Source: CAYFQH01 sp964345215
GTDB lineage: Bacteria > Bacillota > Clostridia > Christensenellales > Aristaeellaceae
NCBI GenBank assembly: GCA_964345215.1
Contig: CAYFQH010000007.1
Coordinates: 1 to 53,976, forward strand
Direction: 5' to 3'
DNA length: 53,976 nt
In this document: in pieces, positions 39,129-47,547 of the stretch
Position numbering within the stretch: the first letter of the stretch is position 1
Layout: every line of letters starts with the position of its first letter
Made by a program: the position numbers and the translations under genes
The notes under the pieces: generated by a model
What the model was told of the DNA's origin: nothing
Databases searched by the model: none
The model's input: only the letters and a program-made list of their open reading frames with translations

Positions 39129-40577
39129 ATGAGTGTTAAAAAAACCGACAGCAAAAAATACAAATGGCGGTCAAAAACCTTTGGGGCTGCAGCCCTGGTG
39201 AGCATTGTGGCTTTAGCCATTGCCCTTAGCTTTATTGCCCAGCAGCTGGAAACAAAGTACGGCCTGCGGGCAGATTTATCCTTTAATAAAATTACAACCC
39301 TTAGCGACGAAACGGCAGCCCTTTTAAGCAACTTGAACCAGCCGGTAAAAATATATGCCATTGCCTATAGGGGAAGCGAAGACCAAGACTTAAAGGGGCT
39401 ATTGGACCGTTACCAAAGCAAAAACCCTAACATTCACTGGCAAATGATTGTTCCAAATGAAAACCCCTCCTTGATTACCAGCTACCAGGAAAAGGGGGAG
39501 AACGTTAGGGAAAACAGCTTAATTATTGAAGCGCCTCAAACAGGCCGCTATAAGGTGGTTGACCCAAGCCAGTATGCAGCCAGGGAATACAACACCAATT
39601 TAGAACTGGAACTGCGCTATCAGTATGAAAGAATGATTTCGGAAGCCATTTTATACACCACGTCCCAGGAGATACCAAAGGCTCTTTTTACAAGAGGTCA
39701 TGGCGAAGGGGAAGAGATTGACCTTTTATTGCAAGCCCTTATAAGCAATAATTTTGAAGTAGAAGAGGCCGACTTTACCCAAGAAGATATAAAGGGAGAT
39801 GTTCTATTCATTATTTCCCCTGTGAAAGATTTTACACCAGAGGAAACGGAAAAAGTTTTGACTTATCTTGAAGGAGGAGGTAAATTATTTATTACCCTGG
39901 ACCCATCCTTTAATGAGCCTGACGGACTGGCGAAAATGCCTAACTTTACTGCCCTTATAAAGGCATACGGCATCAACCCGACCGCGGGGATTATTCTGGC
40001 CGATATGGATATTAAAAACACCTACTATGCAAACAACCTGGTGCTAATGCCTACAGTAACCGATTTAGCCTTAAACAGCCCTTTAATCCAAAACAGGCTA
40101 ACCCAAATTCTTTTACCCCAGGCCAGGGGATTTATGGAACCGGAAGTGTTTGACGAAAGGCTTCAGGTTGAAAACTTGCTTTTAAGCGATGCAAGCGCCT
40201 ACGAGCGAAAAATGGATATTGAGAGCATCAACCAGGAAAAACAGCTAAATGAGGCAGCAGGGCCCTTTGCCCTTGCAGTTCTTTCGACCAAGCAGGAGCC
40301 CACAGGCAATACCAGCAAGGTCTTTGCTATTGGCACCAGCCTGGCCTTTACAGATGATGACATAATGTATTATTCTGATAATGAGGGTTTTCTTCACACG
40401 GTATTATCGGATTTAGTGCCAAGAGAAGGCCTTTCCTTAAACATTTCAACCAAGGCCGGTTATCGGCCGCCACTATCGCAAAACAGCACAACCATTGGTG
40501 TAGGAATGGTGGTTATTTTACCTATCCTGGTTTTGGTGGCCGCCTTATTTATTTTAAGGCCGCGAAAATACCTGTAA
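39129..40577 (+). CDS. GldG-like ABC-type auxiliary transport protein
   Basis: 482 residues. I place the start at the ATG at 39129 because GGAGG (39114-39118) is 10 nt upstream; the ATG at 39120 is only 1 nt from it. There is an N-terminal membrane segment (ALVSIVALAIALSFIAQQ), then a large extracytoplasmic domain of the ABC_transp_aux type: LSFNKITTLSDETAALL, VKIYAIAYRGSEDQDLK and LFTRGHGEGEEIDLLLQAL, VLFIISPVKDFTPEE and GGGKLFITLDPSF. A C-terminal helix (VGMVVILPILVLVAALFIL) ends in a basic tail. The pattern is that of GldG, anchored at both ends. Confidence 0.88.
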   Translation: MSVKKTDSKKYKWRSKTFGAAALVSIVALAIALSFIAQQLETKYGLRADLSFNKITTLSDETAALLSNLNQPVKIYAIAYRGSEDQDLKGLLDRYQSKNPNIHWQMIVPNENPSLITSYQEKGENVRENSLIIEAPQTGRYKVVDPSQYAAREYNTNLELELRYQYERMISEAILYTTSQEIPKALFTRGHGEGEEIDLLLQALISNNFEVEEADFTQEDIKGDVLFIISPVKDFTPEETEKVLTYLEGGGKLFITLDPSFNEPDGLAKMPNFTALIKAYGINPTAGIILADMDIKNTYYANNLVLMPTVTDLALNSPLIQNRLTQILLPQARGFMEPEVFDERLQVENLLLSDASAYERKMDIESINQEKQLNEAAGPFALAVLSTKQEPTGNTSKVFAIGTSLAFTDDDIMYYSDNEGFLHTVLSDLVPREGLSLNISTKAGYRPPLSQNSTTIGVGMVVILPILVLVAALFILRPRKYL

Positions 40578-40591
40578 AAGTGGAGTAAAAC

Positions 40592-42160
40592 GTGGAAACA
40601 CCAAATAAAAAAAACACAACAAAAATAAACAAGCGCCATAAAGCCCTGCTGCTGATCCTGCTTTTTTTATTGATAGCCGCAATTTTACTGGGGTTTGGCC
40701 TCACAAAAAAACCGGAGTCCACTGGAAATACTCCTGTGCCCTCCCTGGCACCTTTAGGGGGCCAAGGGGAAGAGGTTGCCTCTATTCAAGTGTTTCATGG
40801 GGAAGAACTGGCCTATGAAATTTATAAAGAAGGGGAAGAATATCGGCTGGCAGGTTATGAGGGCCTGCCCTTGGAAGAGGCAGAAATTGGCCGAATGTTT
40901 GCTTTTGTAAATGAAATAAAGGTTGAAGAAAAATTGAATTTAAACAGCGAAGAAAGTGAGGAAGCTTCTCATTCCCATGGCGGCGAACCTTCCCCTCCTT
41001 CTCCCTCAACCACACAGGAGGAAAAGAAGGCTTTTGATAAAGAGGACTTTGGCCTTCTGGCACCCTCAGTAAAAGTTATTGTTCACCCTACAAAGGGGCA
41101 GGCCTGGTCTTTTGCCTTTGGCGATCAGGTGCCCTTTGAAAACCTTTATTACTTTGAGTACAAGGAAGAAGAAGCGGTTTATACCGTTGAAATCGGCTTT
41201 TTTGATATGTTTAACTGGCAGGGAAATTTTTTAGTCGCCATAGAGGACTTGGGCATTCACCGCCAGCGGGTCGATCAAATTGATTTTACCCTTCATGAAC
41301 AAAATCAACGGGTAGTTTTAAAGCTAAAAGATGAAGGGGAAGACCAACTGTTTTATTGGATGATGGAAAGCCCCGTTACCTATCCTGTAGACCCCCAGGC
41401 CATGGACAGCCTTTTGACAGAAGTGCAAAGCCTCTACTTGGGCGCTTATGTGGCCGAAGGATCGGAAGAAAACTTAGAGAAATACGGTTTTAAAACTCCT
41501 TTAGTAACCATTACCATAACCCAAAAAGCTGCAACCCTAGGCCGGGTAGGGATGGAAGGTGTTTACGAAACCAAGGATTATCCCGAGGAGGAAACAACCC
41601 TTGTTGTTGGTGCCGTAGAGGGAGATTATGTGTATTACGGTTTGGTGTATGGTAAAATTTACCTGATTAGCAGCTTAAACACAAGTTTGATAAAAGGTGT
41701 TCATTATAAAGAGTTATTATTAAAAAAACCGGCATTACTGCCCCTTGAAACCCTTGAGGAAATAAGGGTGATGGATGAAGGGGAGGGCCGTACTGCAAAG
41801 GCAGCCTATCAGATCCAAAAGGTGAAGATTGAATCCGACGAGCAGGCGCCAGCTGGTGACGGGCAAGAAGAAAAAATAGAGATTACCGCCAGCTTGGATG
41901 GGAAACCCATTGACCAGCCTACTTTTAAACTAGGCTACACGGCTCTGGCCCAGGTAAGTGCCGCAGGGCTTTTACCCGATAACTACAGCTGGGGGAAGAC
42001 GATTTTTGCCCTGGAGATGGAAAATGAGAAGGGCCGGGTACGGGTAATTGAGCTGGCCCCCTATGACACGCTACACGAAGCCTTAAGGATAGATGGAGAA
42101 GCAATATTCTATATTCGCAAAGGGGAGCTTCAGCAAGCTGTTCAGGGGCTGATACAATAA
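40592..42160 (+). CDS. DUF4340-type membrane-anchored protein
   Basis: 522 residues, GTG start 14 bp after the GldG-like stop. A basic N-terminus, then one membrane helix (LLLILLFLLIAAILLGFGLT), then an extracytoplasmic beta-rich region with internal repeats. Each repeat opens in the style of LAPSVKVIVHPTKGQ or FKTPLVTITITQKA and includes VGD-type turns (FAFGDQVP, LVVGAVEGDYVYYGLVYG). This matches the DUF4340 proteins that typically end Gld-type ABC operons. A low-complexity Ser/Glu/Pro stretch (about residues 115-145) is a linker. Function unknown; it probably works with the GldG-like partner outside the membrane. Confidence 0.85.
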   Translation: METPNKKNTTKINKRHKALLLILLFLLIAAILLGFGLTKKPESTGNTPVPSLAPLGGQGEEVASIQVFHGEELAYEIYKEGEEYRLAGYEGLPLEEAEIGRMFAFVNEIKVEEKLNLNSEESEEASHSHGGEPSPPSPSTTQEEKKAFDKEDFGLLAPSVKVIVHPTKGQAWSFAFGDQVPFENLYYFEYKEEEAVYTVEIGFFDMFNWQGNFLVAIEDLGIHRQRVDQIDFTLHEQNQRVVLKLKDEGEDQLFYWMMESPVTYPVDPQAMDSLLTEVQSLYLGAYVAEGSEENLEKYGFKTPLVTITITQKAATLGRVGMEGVYETKDYPEEETTLVVGAVEGDYVYYGLVYGKIYLISSLNTSLIKGVHYKELLLKKPALLPLETLEEIRVMDEGEGRTAKAAYQIQKVKIESDEQAPAGDGQEEKIEITASLDGKPIDQPTFKLGYTALAQVSAAGLLPDNYSWGKTIFALEMENEKGRVRVIELAPYDTLHEALRIDGEAIFYIRKGELQQAVQGLIQ

Positions 42161-42188
42161 AATGAACCCCCCCAGGAGGGATGACGAT

Positions 42189-42626
42189 ATGACCATATAT
42201 ATAGACGCAGATGGTTGCCCAGTGATGGATGAGGCTATTCGGGCGGCACAAAAAAACCAAATCCCCGTAGTACTTGTATGCGATGAAGCCCACGTTATCA
42301 AAAAGGAAGGAGCCAAAGCCCTTCAAGTGGCAAAAGGTCCTGAAAGCGTGGACATTGCTTTGGTTAACCGCATTCAAAAAGGGGATATTCTTATTACCCA
42401 GGATTATGGGCTGGCCGCTATGGGCCTTGGCAAAGGGGCCTATGCTTTGCACCAAGATGGGTACGAGTACACCAACGAAAATATCGAGGGTCTTTTACTC
42501 ATGCGCCACGAACATCAAAAAATGCGCCTTCAAGGCAAGCGGATAAAGGGGCCTAAAAAACGGCAGAAAGAACAAGATAAACATTTTGAAACAGCTTTGA
42601 TGCAGCTGATTGAGCGCATAAAGTAA
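42189..42626 (+). CDS. YaiI/YqxD (DUF188) family protein
   Basis: 145 residues from the ATG at 42189, 9 nt after an AGGAGG site. The opening MTIYIDADGCPV is the fixed DUF188 signature (Asp-Ala-Asp-x-Cys-Pro). It has EAHVIKKEGAKALQVAKGP, SVDIALVNRIQKGDILITQDYGLAAMGLG and ALHQDGYEYTNENI, all in the PIN-like fold order. Its biochemical role is not established. It lies after the DUF4340 gene but has its own ribosome site. Confidence 0.9.
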   Translation: MTIYIDADGCPVMDEAIRAAQKNQIPVVLVCDEAHVIKKEGAKALQVAKGPESVDIALVNRIQKGDILITQDYGLAAMGLGKGAYALHQDGYEYTNENIEGLLLMRHEHQKMRLQGKRIKGPKKRQKEQDKHFETALMQLIERIK

Positions 42627-42682
42627 AAACCGGGTATAAATAGAACCGGCCCAAAACAGCACTTTTCCTTAAAAAGCAAATA

Positions 42683-42691
42683 TGGTATACT
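42683..42691 (+). promoter_or_regulatory. Extended -10 element before the methyltransferase gene
   Basis: TGG-TATACT, about 60 nt upstream of the GTG at 42750. The -35 is weak. Confidence 0.4.
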
Positions 42692-42749
42692 TATAAACTA
42701 GGCTGCTTTTAATCAGGCGGCTAGTTTAGAGTATGGTGGTTGATTGTGC

Positions 42750-43535
42750 GTGTATACCGACTTTGCGCAGGTTTACGATGACCTGATGAAAGATGTAAAT
42801 TATTTAGCCTGGGCCGATTTTTATGCCCAGATGATGGGCTACTACGGCTTAAAAAACGGCAAGGTGGCCGAGTGTGCCTGTGGTACGGGCAACTTAACCT
42901 TGCCCTTGCAGCGTATGGGTTTTGGGATGACCGGCATTGATATTTCTGCCGAAATGCTGTGGCAGGCTTCCCAAAAAGCCCGTAAGGAGGGCCTCCAAAT
43001 TCCCTTCGTGCGCCAGGATATGCGAAACCTGCGCCTGCACCGGGCCATGGATGCAGTTTTATGCACCTGCGACGGAGTTAACTATCTTACTACCGGCCAG
43101 GATGTAAAGGCTTTTTTTAAAGCAGCCTATCAAGCCCTTCGGCCGGGGGGCTGCCTGTTTTTTGATGTATCCACCCCCTACAAACTGCTAAATCTGCTGG
43201 GCAACAATGTAATATGGGAAGATGGAGACAATTATAGCTATATATGGGCAAACCAGTACGATGAAAAAAGTGCCTTGGTTCAAATGGAACTGGCCATTTT
43301 CCAAAAAAATCCAAAGGGTTTGTACGAGCGGATTGATGAAGTGCAGACCCAACGGGCCCACAGTTTTGAAGAGCTGGAACAATGGCTTTTAGACTCGGGC
43401 TTCAACCACATTACCTGTTGTGGTGACAGGCATATGCAAGTGCCAAGTCTGAGGGAAGAGCGCTGGCACATCGGTGCGCGTAAGCCTGCAGATCCCAGCT
43501 TATACGAAACTCAGCCACAACAATACCTCTATTAA
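42750..43535 (+). CDS. Class I SAM-dependent methyltransferase
   Basis: 261 residues. I prefer the GTG at 42750 (GGTGGT 9 nt upstream) to the TTG at 42744. VYTDFAQVYDDLM is the family's usual opening, then VAECACGTGNLTLPL at motif I (Cys replaces one of the Gly usual in E-x-GxGTG), ITGIDISAEMLWQA-type motif II (GMTGIDISAEML), FVRQDMRNLRL and VLCTCDGVNYLT. The C-terminal region with FFDVSTPYKLLNLLGNN is typical of YqeM/small-molecule methyltransferase-like proteins. Substrate unknown. Intact, unlike the related-fold gene at 10438. Confidence 0.85.
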   Translation: MYTDFAQVYDDLMKDVNYLAWADFYAQMMGYYGLKNGKVAECACGTGNLTLPLQRMGFGMTGIDISAEMLWQASQKARKEGLQIPFVRQDMRNLRLHRAMDAVLCTCDGVNYLTTGQDVKAFFKAAYQALRPGGCLFFDVSTPYKLLNLLGNNVIWEDGDNYSYIWANQYDEKSALVQMELAIFQKNPKGLYERIDEVQTQRAHSFEELEQWLLDSGFNHITCCGDRHMQVPSLREERWHIGARKPADPSLYETQPQQYLY

Positions 43536-43551
43536 GAAAAGGAAGAGAAAC

Positions 43552-44457
43552 ATGTCAGAACAAAAAATTTACTATGATCATAAAGATGAAATGGTTCACG
43601 TTGTATTAAAAGGTGGCGAAGCCCGGGTGCTTATCTGCTCTGCCTCAAAATTGGTTCAAAAAGCCGTGAACATTCACCATACAAGCCCGGTGGCTACCGT
43701 AGCCATGGGCAGGCTCATGATGGGCAGCTTAATGCTGGGCACCATGATGAAAAACCAGCAGGATTCCGTTACCGTTAACGTTCAGGGCGGCGGCCCCATT
43801 GGCACCATGGTGGCTGTGGCCAAGCCTGGGGTGGTCAAGGCCATGGTCAGCCACCCCCAGGTGCAGGTACCAAACCGTTCCGACGGCAGCCTTAATGTAG
43901 GGGCCGCGGTAGGCAAAGAGGGGAGAATGACTGTTATTAAAGACCTGGGTATGAAAGAGCCCTACATCGGCCAGGTAAGCCTTGTTTCCGGCGAAGTGGC
44001 AGAGGACTTTGCCATGTATTTTACAGCCAGCGAGCAGGTACCCTCTATGATTGCCTTGGGGGTAAGCACTGCCGGCGAAACGGTTCTTCAGGCCGGAGGC
44101 GTACTGATTCAGGCCATGCCCGGCTGCAGTGAAGAAGTGCTCAACCAACTGGAACTGCGCTCACCCATGTTTGCCTCCATCAGCCAGGAACTAAGCTATG
44201 CAGATATTGATATTTTAATAAACGACTGGTTTAAAGATTTAGAACCCTTAATTGTAGAGCGCGCACCCATTGCCTGGCAGTGCGACTGTAGCCGAGCTAG
44301 AATGGAAAAGGCTTTAATTTCCCTGGGTAGGGTCGAGCTGAACCAAATCATCAAAGAGGATCAAGGAGCGGAACTGGTCTGCCACTTTTGCGGTAAAAAA
44401 CATCAATTTACTACCGAGGAATTACAGGACTTAATGGCCCAGGCTACTAGGGAATAG
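43552..44457 (+). CDS. hslO: Redox-regulated chaperone Hsp33
   Basis: Cytoplasmic holdase chaperone switched on by oxidative unfolding. 301 residues from the ATG at 43552 behind AAAGGAAGAG. The N-terminal domain has VAMGRLMMGSLMLGTMMK, TVNVQGGGPIGTMVAVA and VGKEGRMTVIKDLGMKEPY. The C-terminal redox switch is seen as C-D-C (WQCDCSRARMEKAL) and C-H-F-C-G (LVCHFCGKKHQF), i.e. CxC plus CxxC, the four zinc-binding Cys. All four are present, so it should be redox-active. Part of a plus-strand run with a close upstream methyltransferase. Confidence 0.96.
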   Translation: MSEQKIYYDHKDEMVHVVLKGGEARVLICSASKLVQKAVNIHHTSPVATVAMGRLMMGSLMLGTMMKNQQDSVTVNVQGGGPIGTMVAVAKPGVVKAMVSHPQVQVPNRSDGSLNVGAAVGKEGRMTVIKDLGMKEPYIGQVSLVSGEVAEDFAMYFTASEQVPSMIALGVSTAGETVLQAGGVLIQAMPGCSEEVLNQLELRSPMFASISQELSYADIDILINDWFKDLEPLIVERAPIAWQCDCSRARMEKALISLGRVELNQIIKEDQGAELVCHFCGKKHQFTTEELQDLMAQATRE

Positions 44458-44498
44458 AACAACAATACCCGCGACAGGCTATGAAATGAGGGAATAAG

Positions 44499-45323
44499 AT
44501 GGAATGCATTAATTTTGATAAAAAGTTTTTAGATTTTACAAACGAATGGGTGGATGCTCATCAAGGAGAGTACGAAAACATGGAAACCCTGGAAGAGGAT
44601 ATGCCCCGTATTTACATGCACTTTTTAAACAGCCCTGCCTCCTGGCTTAAGGGCTTAACCCCGGGCAGTTATTTTACCCAATATGATGACCCGAAGGTGC
44701 TGGTTGATTGGCTTGAAGAGTACTGTAAAAAAGCCATTCCTGTTCCGGATTTACTTCAGGAGCGGATTGTTGAAGTGGGTTTGCCCTGTGCAAAAAGGCT
44801 CTTGGCCCTGCTGGAAGACCCTGCGGCTACCCGGGAGGGGAAGATGACGGCCATTGGCCTTTTACGGGATTTAGAAAGTGAACTGCCCTTAAAATTATAC
44901 ATCCGCTGGCAATTAAACCGCCAGGAAGAGGATGAACTAAGTGAAAACGCAATCGAAAGCTTGAAGGAAATGGGCAAAGTGGCCATCGCCCCCATGGAGC
45001 GGGCTATGGATCAGGCCAACCTTTACGGCCAGGAGGCCCTGTTGGATGCCTTGGTGCGGCCTGGTGCAAGTCCCAAGGTATACGAGGCGGTTGTGGGATT
45101 TTTTAAGGAATTTCCTAAAAAACGGGCAGTGCTGGCAGGTTACCTGGGCAAGCTGGGAGATATGCGGGCCCTTGATTTGTTAAAAGAAGCAGCCTTGGAG
45201 CCTGAACTTGCTTATTTAGACTATATTGAAATACGAAATGCCATTGAAGCTTTGGGCGGAGACTGCCCCCCCAGGGAATTCCCCGAAGATGACAGTTACG
45301 AGGCCCTGCGCCAGCTTCAATAA
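44499..45323 (+). CDS. HEAT-like helical-repeat protein of unknown function
   Basis: 274 residues, ATG behind GAGGGAA. No signal peptide or membrane helix. The second half is a series of helical pairs: LLQERIVEVGLPCAKRLLALLE, MTAIGLLRDLESELPLKLYI and DMRALDLLKEAALEPELA, a HEAT-type repeat layout. Acidic overall, with Pro-Arg-Glu-Phe near the C-terminus. I do not recognise the family by name. It lies 41 bp after hslO and 53 bp before the zinc-ribbon gene, so it could share their transcript. Confidence 0.6.
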   Translation: MECINFDKKFLDFTNEWVDAHQGEYENMETLEEDMPRIYMHFLNSPASWLKGLTPGSYFTQYDDPKVLVDWLEEYCKKAIPVPDLLQERIVEVGLPCAKRLLALLEDPAATREGKMTAIGLLRDLESELPLKLYIRWQLNRQEEDELSENAIESLKEMGKVAIAPMERAMDQANLYGQEALLDALVRPGASPKVYEAVVGFFKEFPKKRAVLAGYLGKLGDMRALDLLKEAALEPELAYLDYIEIRNAIEALGGDCPPREFPEDDSYEALRQLQ

Positions 45324-45376
45324 GCAGGCCAAGCTCTGGATGCCTGGTAAACTGCCAGTATGGAAAGGATCTCATC

Positions 45377-47344
45377 ATGATTTGCAATAAATGTGGATAT
45401 TATATGGACGACGATGCCCTAACCTGCGGCGCCTGCGGTTCTATGCTCAGGCGCAAGCCTCAAAAAGATGAGGGCATCGCCGGTATCCGCCAGGGCAAAC
45501 CCTCCAGTAAGCCCCTGGTTCTTCAAGGGCGAGACAGCCAGGGCTATGAAGAAAAAAAAATCTACGGGGCAGCAGATTTTGGTGGTACAGCTGAAACAGG
45601 AAGAAGCCTGGAAGAACGAAAAAACACTGTTGAGCGAAACCGGCGCAGCGATTCTGCCCGCCGCAACTCTCAGGTGGATGCAGGCCGCCCCCAAAGCAAG
45701 CGGGGTATTGCTCCGCCGCCCCGGGAAGGAGCCTACACGATTCGGGCCAAAAACCAGGGGTATAAAAAAATACAAAAGCGCGGTATTAACTGGATGAAAG
45801 TGGGTCTTTCGGCGGCCATGGTCTTTATACTGCTTCTTGGCGCTGCCTTTATTTACCTTAAAAGGGTGCCTTCGGGCCAGCGTCTGTTTATCCGCTTAGG
45901 GGGCGACGGCCCGGCGGAGGCTTATTGGCATGTAGGCGAAGGCTATATGGAAGAGGGTAAGGTGAATGCTGCTGTTAAAGCTTTTGAAAAGGCCGATGAA
46001 AAACAGCGGGAGGCAACAACAGACAAAAACAAACAGGATAATATTGACGGCCTTTTAAACCTGGCTTCTGCTTATGAGGCAGCGGGAAAAATTGAAGACG
46101 GTGAAGAAATTTACCGTTACTTAATCGATCAGGTGGTTGATGCCAAAAACAGAAAAGAACCTTATAGCAACCTGATTCGGGTTTTAATGGAAACTGACAG
46201 AACCCCTGAAGCCGCCCGAGTGATGCAAACCGCCTTTGAAAACACTGGTGACGAGGCTTTTTTGCGCCAGCGGAACCAGACCTTGCCGGGGAAACCGGAG
46301 GTAGCCGACACCCAGTTGGTAGCAGGGCGCTATACGGAATATAAAAATATCCCTCTCGTATCGCCCCAAGGGTATGACATTTATTATGCTGTGGAAGAGG
46401 GGATTTTACCTGAGGAGAAGGACCCAATTGAAGAGGGATCCCTTTACACAGAGCCCATTGCGCTTCATAAGAGCAATGCCTTTAGGATTAGGGCCGTATG
46501 TGTAAATGGTGAACTGATCAGTGACCAGCTGGTGCTTAACTACACCATTTCCCTGCCCTTGCCCGCAGCCCCCAAAGCGGGCCTGGCCCCGGGCACCTAC
46601 GATAAAAAACAGCGGGTGCGCCTGCGTCACGAGGATATGGAGAATGTAACCATTTACTACACCATTGACGGCAGCCGCCCCGATGAAAACTCGCCCTTGT
46701 ATACCCCAGGGGATGCCATTGAGCTGCCCAGCGGCCTTGTTACCCTGCGGGCCATTGCCGTTGATCAAATGGGTATAAAGAGCAACACCATGGAGGTGGG
46801 CTATAAAATTAAAGCCGGAAAGGTGATTGCTCAATATAATATGGAGGATACCTTTGAAGATTTTGTACTGGGAAAAACCCTGCGAGACGATTTTGAAAAG
46901 AAATTCGGTGCCCCAAAAGAAGCCGCAGAAGTAACCGGCAGTGGCGATGAGCCGGCCATGAAACTCACCTATCCCTGGGGCTATGGGGTTGCGGAGCTGG
47001 TGAACGGCAAGCGGGTAATGACTGAACTATATATGACCCAGGATGTGTTAAAAGCCCCCCGGGGCACCCATATTGGCATGGCTTTGGAAGAGGTAACCCA
47101 AAAGTTTAGGGATTTAGGGCAGGTAGCCAACAGCAAAGGCCACCGGGGCATTTACAGTGATGAGGGCGCTTGGGCCGAAGTCCGCCCCGCAGGTGAAACA
47201 AAAGATGGGCAAAAACAGATGGACCAGGTGTTGGAATATGCCGTATCTTCTGTTGATGGCAGGTACTGGATATTGGAGTACCAAATTAAAAACAACAAAG
47301 TCGTAGCCATTTCCCATCACTTCTGGAAGGAAGAAATCCGTTAA
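45377..47344 (+). CDS. Membrane protein with N-terminal zinc ribbon, TPR-like region and chitobiase_C-type domain
   Basis: 655 residues. Cys3-x-x-Cys6 and Cys17-x-x-Cys20 (CNKC, CGAC) form a cytoplasmic zinc ribbon. A long basic, Gln/Arg/Ser-rich linker follows, then one membrane helix at about 141-161 (MVFILLLGAAFIYL). Outside are TPR-like helical pairs (about 180-290: AEAYWHVGEGYMEEGKVNAA, LLNLASAYEAAGKIEDGEEI). Two chitobiase/beta-hexosaminidase C-terminal-type (CHB_HEX_C_1) segments come next; the clearer one has TIYYTIDGSRPDENSPLYTP (about residue 431). The ending (about 490-655) has a tail of unknown fold. The layout fits surface sensing or cell-wall attachment. Function unknown. Confidence 0.78.
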   Translation: MICNKCGYYMDDDALTCGACGSMLRRKPQKDEGIAGIRQGKPSSKPLVLQGRDSQGYEEKKIYGAADFGGTAETGRSLEERKNTVERNRRSDSARRNSQVDAGRPQSKRGIAPPPREGAYTIRAKNQGYKKIQKRGINWMKVGLSAAMVFILLLGAAFIYLKRVPSGQRLFIRLGGDGPAEAYWHVGEGYMEEGKVNAAVKAFEKADEKQREATTDKNKQDNIDGLLNLASAYEAAGKIEDGEEIYRYLIDQVVDAKNRKEPYSNLIRVLMETDRTPEAARVMQTAFENTGDEAFLRQRNQTLPGKPEVADTQLVAGRYTEYKNIPLVSPQGYDIYYAVEEGILPEEKDPIEEGSLYTEPIALHKSNAFRIRAVCVNGELISDQLVLNYTISLPLPAAPKAGLAPGTYDKKQRVRLRHEDMENVTIYYTIDGSRPDENSPLYTPGDAIELPSGLVTLRAIAVDQMGIKSNTMEVGYKIKAGKVIAQYNMEDTFEDFVLGKTLRDDFEKKFGAPKEAAEVTGSGDEPAMKLTYPWGYGVAELVNGKRVMTELYMTQDVLKAPRGTHIGMALEEVTQKFRDLGQVANSKGHRGIYSDEGAWAEVRPAGETKDGQKQMDQVLEYAVSSVDGRYWILEYQIKNNKVVAISHHFWKEEIR

Positions 47345-47547
47345 CAGGCTAAAACAGCCCTTTGTTTGTAAAAAACAAGGCAAAGTCGAAATAAAACAGT
47401 AGCAATTTTGGGCCCTTTTATGTAAAATAGAGGGAGAAAGAAGGGATTTCGCCCTAAAAAGCGAATCTTCTATTTAGAGTGAAAAAACCTTAGCGGAAGA
47501 ACCGAATCCATTTGGAAGGAAAATGTTTTCCATAAAGGAGTATGTAT

